NCBI GenBank assembly: GCA_041688615.1
Contig: JBDNHU010000538.1
Location: 1 to 16,418, forward strand
Direction of reading: 5' to 3'
Length of the DNA stretch: 16,418 nt
From: M30B19 sp041688615
GTDB taxonomy: Bacteria; Planctomycetota; Planctomycetia; Pirellulales; Pirellulaceae
Of this stretch, positions 1-6,348 are shown piece after piece (within the stretch, counting starts at the first letter, position 1; every line of letters begins with the position of its first letter). The position numbers and the translations under genes are program-made. Below the pieces are notes generated by a model. It was not told where the DNA came from. It did not search any database and saw only the letters and a list, made by a program, of their open reading frames with translations.

Positions 1-1
1 C

Positions 2-511
2 ATTTTGCAAGACTTGATTCAAGAAATTAAGCCACAGTGCAACGCGCAAAATGTTCAAGTTCAGACTCAGTTTCATGAGCGGTTGGATCTGAAATGCGAT
101 CCTGATATGCTTCGCAGGGCAGTCAGGAATCTGCTGTTGAACGCGATTGATGCCACGGGTGACGGTGGAATATTAAGGTTGTCGTCGTTGTTGAGCGATA
201 GTCATATTGAAATCGTGGTTGAGGATAGCGGTAATGGCATTGATGACGCCGCTTTAGAAAAACTTTTTGACCCGTTTTACACAACAAAGTCGACCGGAAC
301 TGGACTGGGACTGTCGGTCGTGGAACGAATCATGGAAAGTCATCGCGGTCAAGTTCAGGTGTCTCACAGTGAATTGGGAGGTGCCAAGTTCTCCTTGAAA
401 TTTTCGCTTGCTCAGATGAATGCAGTTGGGCCCAGTGGTACCGTTGCAATCACCCAGGAACCGCTACATGTAGAAGTGGCATTAGAAGTCGCATCGTCGG
501 TAACATCGTGA
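2..511 (+). CDS. Sensor histidine kinase, C-terminal part (NtrB-like)
   Basis: This is the 3' end of a histidine kinase whose start lies left of the window; the frame is open from base 2. What remains is the HATPase_c domain, which binds ATP to phosphorylate the (missing) dimerisation histidine. Visible motifs, in order, are an N box (RNLLLNAIDAT), a G1 box (EDSGNGID), an F box (LFDPFYTTKS) and a G2 box (GTGLGLSVV). The TTKSTGTGLGL pattern is typical of NtrB-type kinases that pair with sigma-54 activators. About 35 non-conserved residues follow the catalytic core. A NtrC-family regulator gene starts 148 bp downstream on the same strand, so the two probably form one two-component system. The signal sensed cannot be told because the sensor domain is outside the window. 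Confidence 0.93.
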   Translation: MLQDLIQEIKPQCNAQNVQVQTQFHERLDLKCDPDMLRRAVRNLLLNAIDATGDGGILRLSSLLSDSHIEIVVEDSGNGIDDAALEKLFDPFYTTKSTGTGLGLSVVERIMESHRGQVQVSHSELGGAKFSLKFSLAQMNAVGPSGTVAITQEPLHVEVALEVASSVTS

Positions 512-574
512 ACGGATTGTTTTTAGGAATCGCCGGCAGATTTCCCGAACGTAAGGGAAGTGCGGTGATTCTGT

Positions 575-593
575 AAGCGGCTGACTGCCGTTT
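575..593 (+). other. Weak hairpin between kinase and regulator genes
   Basis: AAGCGGC pairs with GCCGTTT across a 5-nt loop (TGACT), giving a 7-bp stem with one G-U pair. Only three T residues follow, so it is a poor intrinsic terminator. It could be an attenuating or processing structure between the two genes, or chance. Confidence 0.2.
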
Positions 594-659
594 GAGTGGC
601 CCTGGTTTGCGGCCGATCCTAGTTTGAAAATTGAAGCACTATCCAAGGACGGATGGATC

Positions 660-2096
660 ATGAAAATAAATACGAATCAAATGAATCACGGTACCAGAAT
701 TTTGGTGGTGGATGACCATGCGTCGGCTCGGCAAAGTGTCGCAGACATCCTAACGGCGATGGGCCATGGTGTAGTTGCCAAGAGTAGTGCTGTGGAAGCT
801 TTAGCGTATCTTGAATGTAATACCGTGGATTTAATATGCACGGACTTGATGATGCCAGGCATGGATGGGCTTGAGTTTATTCAAGCAATCACCAAGCGGC
901 GGATCGATAGTCAAATTGTGATGTTCACAGCTCATGCGACGATTGATACTGCGGTGCAGGCGATGCGACTTGGTGCATTTGACTACATTGAGAAGCCCTT
1001 CGACATTGATCAATTGGAAGACGTCGCAGGTCGTGCGCTGCGGCATGGGCAATTGATTGATCGGCGTAGTTCGGTGCCAACCGGCGATAATCGCTTTCCC
1101 GTGATGATTGGTAAAAGTTCGTCGATGCTACAATTGCAGCAAAGAATTGCTCAGGCTGCCCCAACTGACGAAACGATTCTTGTTTCGGGCGAAAGTGGCA
1201 CTGGAAAGGAATTGGTGGCCAAGGCGATTCATGGACAAAGTCTGCGAAGTGCCAATCCTTGGGTCGGTCTCAACTGCCCTGCCCTATCGGCTCAGTTAAT
1301 GGAGAGTGAACTATTTGGGCATGAAAAAGGTGCGTTTACCAGTGCAGATGCGCCAAGAGTTGGCCGATTTGAATTGGCCGAAGGGGGCACAATCCTACTA
1401 GACGAAGTTACGGAAATCGATTTGGGTTTGCAGGCAAAGTTGTTGCGAGTCCTGCAAGAGCGAACGTTTGAACGCGTAGGATCTAGCCAAACCCGTCCGC
1501 TAAATGTACGAGTCGTTGCGTCGACCAATCGAGACCTGCACAAAGAAGTGAAAGAGGGACGATTTCGCGAAGATTTGTATTTCCGCTTGGCCGTAATCCC
1601 AATTCAGGTTCCGCCTTTGCGTCGTCGAAAAGAAGATGTACCCATGTTGGCCGATCATTTCTTAGCAATGGCGTGTCAGCGAATTCAAAGAGATCAAGTA
1701 AGCGTTTCTAGTTGTGCCCACCAAATGTTGGTCGATTATCATTGGCCAGGGAACGTAAGAGAGTTAGAGAATTTGATGACGCGTGTGGCAGTGCTTCAAT
1801 CGGGGTCAGGCATCTATGCCGATGATCTGCGGCCGTGGCTGATTGATCCGGTCGTGCAGTATGCAGAAAACGTTGAATGCTTCTCACCTCAGACGCCCTC
1901 GATTCCTGTGGGGGTCAGTCTGCAAGAGATGGAACGCAAAATGGTCGAAGCAGCGTTGGATCAATTTCAAGGGCATCGCGAAAAGACCGCTCAAGCGTTG
2001 GGGATCGGCGTACGGACGTTGACCAATAAATTAAGGGCCTACGGTTACGCCCCTCGAGAAAAGTCGTTCCTAACCAAAGAACTGCGGGCCGCTTAG
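660..2096 (+). CDS. Sigma-54-dependent response regulator, NtrC family
   Basis: A two-component regulator of 478 aa that should activate sigma-54 RNA polymerase when phosphorylated. The N-terminal receiver domain has the acidic pair (VVDDH, about residues 18-19), the phospho-acceptor Asp in CTDLMMPG (about D62), the switch Thr in FTAH and the conserved Lys in EKPF (about K112). The central AAA+ domain has Walker A GESGTGKE (about 177-184), a GAFTGA-loop variant reading GAFTSA (about 224-229), Walker B GGTILLDEV (about 242-250) and the FREDLYFRL arginine-finger region. The C-terminus has a Fis-type helix-turn-helix (LGIGVRTLTNKLRAYG). I chose the ATG at 660 because AAGGA lies 10 nt upstream; an in-frame TTG at 624 would add 12 residues. 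The partial NtrB-like kinase just upstream is the likely partner. Target promoters are not visible. Confidence 0.93.
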   Translation: MKINTNQMNHGTRILVVDDHASARQSVADILTAMGHGVVAKSSAVEALAYLECNTVDLICTDLMMPGMDGLEFIQAITKRRIDSQIVMFTAHATIDTAVQAMRLGAFDYIEKPFDIDQLEDVAGRALRHGQLIDRRSSVPTGDNRFPVMIGKSSSMLQLQQRIAQAAPTDETILVSGESGTGKELVAKAIHGQSLRSANPWVGLNCPALSAQLMESELFGHEKGAFTSADAPRVGRFELAEGGTILLDEVTEIDLGLQAKLLRVLQERTFERVGSSQTRPLNVRVVASTNRDLHKEVKEGRFREDLYFRLAVIPIQVPPLRRRKEDVPMLADHFLAMACQRIQRDQVSVSSCAHQMLVDYHWPGNVRELENLMTRVAVLQSGSGIYADDLRPWLIDPVVQYAENVECFSPQTPSIPVGVSLQEMERKMVEAALDQFQGHREKTAQALGIGVRTLTNKLRAYGYAPREKSFLTKELRAA

Positions 2097-2116
2097 GTGA
2101 CGATCCGCAGCGTCCT

Positions 2117-2170
2117 TCGGGCAAGTATTTGCAATCTTTGGGCGGTCATCAGTTTAGGCGTCTTGCCCGA
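2117..2170. repeat. Inverted repeat at convergent gene ends
   Basis: TCGGGCAAG (2117-2125) is perfectly complementary to CTTGCCCGA (2162-2170), with 36 nt between them. The arms straddle the 57-bp gap between the convergent regulator and pyrD genes, and the right arm lies in the last codons of pyrD. It might form a stem at both mRNA ends, but the loop is long and no T-run follows on either strand, so terminator function is doubtful. Confidence 0.3.
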
Positions 2171-3254
2171 CCAGGCAGCTAAGGTCTTTCACTCCTTCAC
2201 GATCCAAACGATGTAGCAAGCGTTTGTTGATATTTCGAATCGACAACGGCCCGCCATAAATAAAACCTGTGTAAACTTGAACCAAACTGGCTCCGGCGGC
2301 GATCATTCGCCACGCATCATCACCATCGAAAATTCCGCCAACGCCGATGATCGTCAATCGATCGCCTGCCGCGCGGTACAGTTTACGAACGACTTGGCGA
2401 CTCTTCTCAGTCAAGGGCTTCCCCGAGATTCCTCCAGCGCCCAGTTGCTGAACCTTGCGATTATCCGTTTTTAGTCCGTCGCGACTGATGGTTGTGTTGG
2501 TCGCGATGATACCCGTTAGTTTCGCATCCAAGCAGATTTCAATAACATCGTTCAACTGAGCGTCGTTCATGTCCGGAGCGATCTTGACCAGTAATGGCTT
2601 GGGATCGCAATTTTGCTGCCGGGCCAGTGAAATGTTTTCGTTTTGCAGGCATTGCAGTAATTCAAGCAAAGGTTCCCTGTCCTGCAATTGTCGCAAGTCT
2701 GGCGTGTTGGGCGAACTTACATTGATGGTCATATAATTCGCGTACTCCCAAAGCGATCGAAAGCTACTTAAGTAACTTTTGGTGGCTTGATCGTTGGGGG
2801 TAACCTTCGATTTTCCGATATTAATGCCCAAAATGGTATTGGGTGCATTGGCTTGTAACCGTTGCTTTGCAACATCGGCGCCGGCATTGTTGAAACCCAG
2901 ACGATTTAGCAACGCTTGATCTTTTGCCAAGCGAAACATTCGCGGTTTGGGGTTCCCGGACTGGCCAACATCGGTGATCGTACCCACTTCAATAAATCCA
3001 AATCCCAAAGTAGATAATTCGCGATGCCATCTCGCATCTTTATCAAATCCAGCCGCCAGTCCAACGGGGTTGCTGAAATTCAAGCCCAGTGTGTGAACGT
3101 TCAGTCGACGATCGGATACCGTGGTCAGCTTTCTCATCATCGCGCAGTAGCCAGGAACTTTGCAGGATGCTTCAAACCCGGCCATTGCCGCATAATGCAC
3201 CGACTCGGCATTGGCATTGAACAAGAGCGGCCTGACCAAATGGTTCCAGAACAT
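2154..3254 (-). CDS. pyrD: Dihydroorotate dehydrogenase (quinone), class 2
   Basis: Oxidises dihydroorotate to orotate, the fourth step of de novo pyrimidine synthesis, passing electrons through FMN to membrane quinone. At 366 aa it has the usual class 2 length. The N-terminus (MFWNHLVRPLLFNANAESVH) matches the membrane-associating helices that distinguish class 2 from the soluble class 1 enzymes. Other visible motifs are GLAAGFDKD (FMN/substrate Lys, about K72), EVGTIT, NRLGFNNAG, the catalytic-Ser segment INVSSPNTPDLRQL (Ser about 181), LVKIAPD (about K224), IATNTT and GVGGI near the phosphate site. The ATG start has GGAAGG about 9 nt upstream. recG lies upstream on the same strand, 389 bp away, too far for a simple operon, so pyrD probably has its own promoter. 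The leader just before the ATG carries a 15-bp tandem repeat. Confidence 0.97.
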   Translation of the reverse strand: MFWNHLVRPLLFNANAESVHYAAMAGFEASCKVPGYCAMMRKLTTVSDRRLNVHTLGLNFSNPVGLAAGFDKDARWHRELSTLGFGFIEVGTITDVGQSGNPKPRMFRLAKDQALLNRLGFNNAGADVAKQRLQANAPNTILGINIGKSKVTPNDQATKSYLSSFRSLWEYANYMTINVSSPNTPDLRQLQDREPLLELLQCLQNENISLARQQNCDPKPLLVKIAPDMNDAQLNDVIEICLDAKLTGIIATNTTISRDGLKTDNRKVQQLGAGGISGKPLTEKSRQVVRKLYRAAGDRLTIIGVGGIFDGDDAWRMIAAGASLVQVYTGFIYGGPLSIRNINKRLLHRLDREGVKDLSCLVGQDA

Positions 3255-3279
3255 TTATTTGCCTTCCAGCGACAAAAAT

Positions 3280-3354
3280 TCGCTGTCAAATGATGAATCG
3301 TCAAACGACTCGCTGTCAAACAACTCGCTGTCAAACAACTTGGCGTCAAACAAC
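3280..3354 (-). repeat. Five tandem 15-bp units in the pyrD leader
   Basis: Five direct units of 15 bp, two of them identical (TCGCTGTCAAACAAC on the + strand at 3310-3324 and 3325-3339) and three diverged (3280-3294, 3295-3309, 3340-3354). Read in the pyrD direction every unit contains TTTGAC, and three contain the -35-like TTGACA. Because 15 is a multiple of three, each frame gives a peptide repeat. One frame on the pyrD strand reads LFDSE-type pentapeptides from a TTG at 3353 and ends in TAA at 3255-3257, directly abutting the pyrD ATG. Possible roles are regulator binding sites on one DNA face at a 1.5-turn period, a short coupled leader peptide, or a non-functional minisatellite. The repeat itself is certain; its role is not. 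Confidence 0.9.
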
Positions 3355-3407
3355 TTGGTGTTGATGGTGCGTTATTGGAAACGGCTTAACGACGGGTGAC
3401 TTTTTCA

Positions 3408-3440
3408 CATCCGTAATCATGGTTGGCGTCCGTACGGATG
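3408..3440 (-). promoter_or_regulatory. Inverted repeat with alternative pairing upstream of pyrD
   Basis: CATCCGTA (3408-3415) and TACGGATG (3433-3440) are perfect 8-bp inverted arms around a 17-nt loop. The flanking ATTTAC element can pair instead with part of the left arm (GTAAATCAT against ATGATTAC with one bulge), so two overlapping stems compete. An 8-bp palindrome, CCGTACGG, spans 3430-3437. If transcription of pyrD begins upstream of here, the leader could switch structures; otherwise it may be an operator. No experimental or family evidence supports either role. Confidence 0.3.
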
Positions 3441-3494
3441 ATTTACGGCGGCAATTCATGGTTCACCCACTCAAATTTCGGCTGCTGTGTTGCG

Positions 3495-3509
3495 TTTGCC
3501 ATTGGCAAA
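3495..3509. promoter_or_regulatory. Palindromic site, possible operator
   Basis: TTTGCCATTGGCAAA is a perfect 7-1-7 hyphenated palindrome about 240 bp upstream of the pyrD ATG and about 135 bp past the recG stop. Its size fits a dimeric repressor or activator site. I do not recognise it as the consensus of a known regulator. Confidence 0.3.
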
Positions 3510-3643
3510 TCATTGTGGCTAAGTTTCGCTGAAGTAAAAGGGCGGGTAACGGGCGTTTGTTCGTGCCGAGGGTCTGGGGCCAAGATTGTTTTGTTTCGGT
3601 GCTGGGTGAATTTCTAACCGTGGTGACATTCTATACTTTTGGG

Positions 3644-5845
3644 TTATCCAACGTCACTTAGTTCCAAAACCGCGCCGTACTTGGCCATGACTAATTTTCG
3701 CAGTCGATTCAAGCCGTCACCTTCCAGGTTGGGGTCGGTCTGTATTAATTGGCGCGCGTCACTTCTGGCCTTCAACAGCCAAGATTCATCCTGCTGCAGA
3801 TCTGCAATCAACAGTGGCGGCATGCCATGCTGCCGAGTTCCAAAGAAGTCGCCGGCTCCTCGCAATTTCAGGTCAGCTTCTGCAAGTTCGAAACCGTCAT
3901 TGGTGCGGCAAAACAAGTCCAATCGCTCGCGGGCTGGTTCGGCCGTCGGTTCGTCTAATACTAGCCCCACGAATCCCGAGTAGCTGCCTCTACCAACTCG
4001 ACCTCGAAGTTGGTGCAATTGGCTAAGTCCCAGCTTCTGTGGGCTGAAGATTGCCATGACCGTTGCGTTAGGAACATCGATACCCACCTCAATGACGGTG
4101 GTGGAAACCAGGACTTGAGTTAACCCACGCCTGACCGATTCCATGATTCGATTCTTTTCTTCACTGGGCATTTGCCCGTGCAGCAATTCGACTCGAAATC
4201 GACTAAGTGGGCCATCGATCAATTGTTGATAAACTTTTGTCGCAGTAACGGTGTCGTCGTTCGGATCCGAAGATTCAATTCTGGGCACAACGACAAATCC
4301 CTGACGTCCTTGGTCGATTTGCTTGCCAAAGAAGTCCCACCAAGATTCGTGTTTCTCGGGTCGCACAAGATAAGTACCCACCGGCTGCCTGCCTGGCGGA
4401 GCGTGACGAATGACCGACAGGTCAAGGTCTCCGAATAATGTCATTGCGGCGCTACGAGGAATCGGGGTTGCGGTCATCACCAAATAGTGAGGGTCGAAGC
4501 CACCTTGCTTTAATTTTGCACGTTGCTTGACCCCGAATTTATGGCCTTCATCGATGATCACCAAACCCAAACGCTTCCAAGGGATTTCGCTGCGTATCAA
4601 CGTTTGTGTTCCAATGACGACATCAATTTCTCCGGCCGCCAGTTTTGCCTGCGTTTGGTGACGTTCGGCCTGTCCAACCGATCCCGTTAGCAGGGCCATA
4701 CGAACTCGGCTTTGCTTTAGCTGTTTGCTTAGGGTTTGAAAATGTTGACGCGCCAACACTTCGGTAGGGGCCATCAAGGCGACTTGGAAGCCACAGGCGA
4801 TACTTAACAAAATGCTGTAGATCGCGACCACAGTTTTTCCACTGCCGACATCGCCTTGGAGCATTCGATTCATTGGCACTGGGTTACGCAAGTCTTTACA
4901 AACATCATCAATGGCGCTGGTTTGTTCCGGCGTTAATTCAAAGGGAAAGAGCCGTAAAATTCGTCCGCGAATCTTTGCGGTATCATTAATGATGGGTGCA
5001 TTGGCATCGGACGTCATCTTGGATCGGCGCATCGCCAATCCTAGTTGCAATGCGAAGAGCTCTTGGTAAACCAGACGGCTTCGAGCACGATCCACTTCGG
5101 CTTGATTGCCGGGCAAGTGAATGCCTTGAACGGCCTGGATAATTGATGCCAGTTGATGCCGTTGTAAGATCGATTCGGGCAATGCCTCCTCCAGAAGTTC
5201 CGCGTATCGATTGGTAAGGTTCGAAGCAATTTTTCTCATGTCTCTCTGCAGCAAACCATCAGTCAATCCGTAAACCGGCCGGAACTTGCCCAGCCAAATA
5301 GAATCCGCCGAGGTGTTGTCGCTTGGCGACAGGCTTGTCTTACCACTGGCCGCTGGCACAACAGCGTTCTTGAATGATGGGTCTGCTGGTTGCGAAAGTT
5401 CCGGTGCCTCCGGGAGATCAAGTCGCATCATTTTGGGATGAATCATCTCCCATCGCATCGTTTTCCTTTTGGGTTTGCCGCGAACCGCAACCCATGTACC
5501 TCGCTGTAAATCACGAATTCCAAACGTTGGGTTGAACCACAGTGCCCGCATCAATTGCATGTCTTGTTCAATCAAGACACCTACGATCACTTTACCGGCT
5601 TTGGTCACCTGTCGATCGACTTGATTGATGACGCCTACAACCGTCGCCTCTGTTCCATCTTGCAAGTCGTGAATGTTTGTCGTGGTGGTGAGATCTTCGT
5701 AAGACCGAGGAAAGTAGAATAAGACATCGGCCACCGTTCGCAGTCCCAGTTTTTGTAGTTTTTCCGCGCGGTCCGGCCCCACCCCCGAAACAAATTGTAA
5801 CGGGCGGACCAAATCTTTCGAGTTTACAGGTTTGGGATCTGGCAT
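3644..5845 (-). CDS. recG: ATP-dependent DNA helicase RecG
   Basis: A monomeric superfamily 2 helicase that reverses stalled replication forks and processes Holliday junctions and R-loops. The N-terminal wedge/OB region opens with LQFVSGVGPDRAEKLQKLGL and FYFPRSYED. The helicase core has Walker A GDVGSGKT (about residues 331-338), a DEGH Walker B box followed by KFGVKQR, motif III TATPIPR, HGQMPSEEK, STTVIEVGIDVPNA and motif VI QLHQLRGRVGRG. The C-terminal TRG-type segment GDFFGTRQHGMP, which couples ATPase to translocation, is present. Length is about 733 aa against about 693 in E. coli. The extra residues are mainly a Ser/Pro/Ala-rich stretch around residues 150-185, just before the wedge domain resumes. 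I chose the ATG at 5845; a TTG at 5857 would add four residues, and neither has a clear Shine-Dalgarno. pyrD follows on the same strand after 389 bp. Confidence 0.97.
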   Translation of the reverse strand: MPDPKPVNSKDLVRPLQFVSGVGPDRAEKLQKLGLRTVADVLFYFPRSYEDLTTTTNIHDLQDGTEATVVGVINQVDRQVTKAGKVIVGVLIEQDMQLMRALWFNPTFGIRDLQRGTWVAVRGKPKRKTMRWEMIHPKMMRLDLPEAPELSQPADPSFKNAVVPAASGKTSLSPSDNTSADSIWLGKFRPVYGLTDGLLQRDMRKIASNLTNRYAELLEEALPESILQRHQLASIIQAVQGIHLPGNQAEVDRARSRLVYQELFALQLGLAMRRSKMTSDANAPIINDTAKIRGRILRLFPFELTPEQTSAIDDVCKDLRNPVPMNRMLQGDVGSGKTVVAIYSILLSIACGFQVALMAPTEVLARQHFQTLSKQLKQSRVRMALLTGSVGQAERHQTQAKLAAGEIDVVIGTQTLIRSEIPWKRLGLVIIDEGHKFGVKQRAKLKQGGFDPHYLVMTATPIPRSAAMTLFGDLDLSVIRHAPPGRQPVGTYLVRPEKHESWWDFFGKQIDQGRQGFVVVPRIESSDPNDDTVTATKVYQQLIDGPLSRFRVELLHGQMPSEEKNRIMESVRRGLTQVLVSTTVIEVGIDVPNATVMAIFSPQKLGLSQLHQLRGRVGRGSYSGFVGLVLDEPTAEPARERLDLFCRTNDGFELAEADLKLRGAGDFFGTRQHGMPPLLIADLQQDESWLLKARSDARQLIQTDPNLEGDGLNRLRKLVMAKYGAVLELSDVG

Positions 5846-6348
5846 AGAGAAAGTCAAGTCGTAAGTTGAATCGCCTAAATTTAATTCTCGAAGCGTGTTC
5901 GCTACCGTTATTTTGAACTATTTTGCCGGCTGACTAAACCGGGCACGCGAGTCACCACAAATCGAGTATCCCCGCTGTCAAATGTGATGGGCAATCAGCA
6001 TTCCCAGTCGAACAGGTAAATTCTAACCAACAACCGTCGCAAATCAGACACCCATTGGAATTGATTGAACTATCGACAACCCAGTTCAAACTCTACAATG
6101 TAACGGCGAAAACAGGGCCCTGCCTAAGAACGTGCTGCGGGTCGGGTGAAGTATTTTCGGTCAGGGTTTGCTTTCGCTGTTGTGCCTGCCCTGAGGATGC
6201 TTGATTTTGGTCGCTTGATTTTCGCCAATTCGCGGGCAATCAGTGATCCCCACCCAATTGGCTGGTTCTGCCTACTGGTTCCGTTTTCATAGCTTGTGTT
6301 GTTGGTCCGTCTAACACTCCCTGGTCGATTCCAAAGGGAATTTTTGGC
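5846..6348. other. Non-coding stretch between divergent recG and kinase genes
   Basis: About 500 bp without a supportable gene. It should hold the promoters for recG (leftward) and the histidine kinase (rightward). Visible items are a possible sigma-70 promoter at 6073-6099 overlapped by TTGAAC/GTTCAA inverted arms (6065-6070 and 6084-6089), a 10-bp palindrome CAGGGCCCTG at 6113-6122, and GCTTGATTTT repeated directly at 6199-6208 and 6213-6222. None matches a known regulator site that I can name. I see no RNA gene or riboswitch here. Confidence 0.5.
6073..6099 (+). promoter_or_regulatory. Possible sigma-70 promoter for the haem-type kinase
   Basis: TCGACA (6073-6078) resembles a -35 box and TACAAT (6094-6099) a -10 box, with a short 15-bp spacer. 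It lies 250 bp upstream of the kinase ATG, implying a long leader. The perfect arms TTGAAC and GTTCAA (13 nt apart) flank the -35 region and could be an operator. This is based only on consensus matching. Confidence 0.25.

Larger units (their letters stand above)
3255..3643. other. 389-bp gap between recG and pyrD
   Basis: No convincing protein gene lies here. It should contain the pyrD promoter and leader, both read on the - strand. It holds the 15-bp tandem repeat at 3280-3354, an 8-bp inverted repeat at 3408-3440 and a short palindrome at 3495-3509. A 37-codon minus-strand frame (ATG at 3459 to TGA at 3346) encodes a basic peptide, but it lacks a clear ribosome binding site and recognisable motifs. 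I see no clear sigma-70 -35/-10 pair and no terminator hairpin with a T-tract for recG. Confidence 0.6.

Noticed and set aside
597..610. Sigma-54-like -24/-12 site TGGCCCTGGTTTGC upstream of the regulator gene
   Set aside because: Only 9 nt separate the GG and GC dinucleotides; sigma-54 promoters need 10, and loss of one base normally abolishes recognition.
3211..3399. 62-codon + strand ORF with SLSNN repeats
   Set aside because: It starts inside pyrD antisense and its repeat character comes only from the 15-bp DNA repeat.
3346..3459. 37-codon minus-strand ORF in the recG-pyrD gap
   Set aside because: No ribosome binding site or motif, and it ends by chance in the first repeat unit; kept only as a note.
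6113..6122. Palindrome CAGGGCCCTG
   Set aside because: Too short and not followed by a T-tract or matched elsewhere; no function can be argued.
6199..6222. Direct repeat GCTTGATTTT, two copies 14 bp apart
   Set aside because: Only two short copies in AT-rich non-coding DNA; likely chance.
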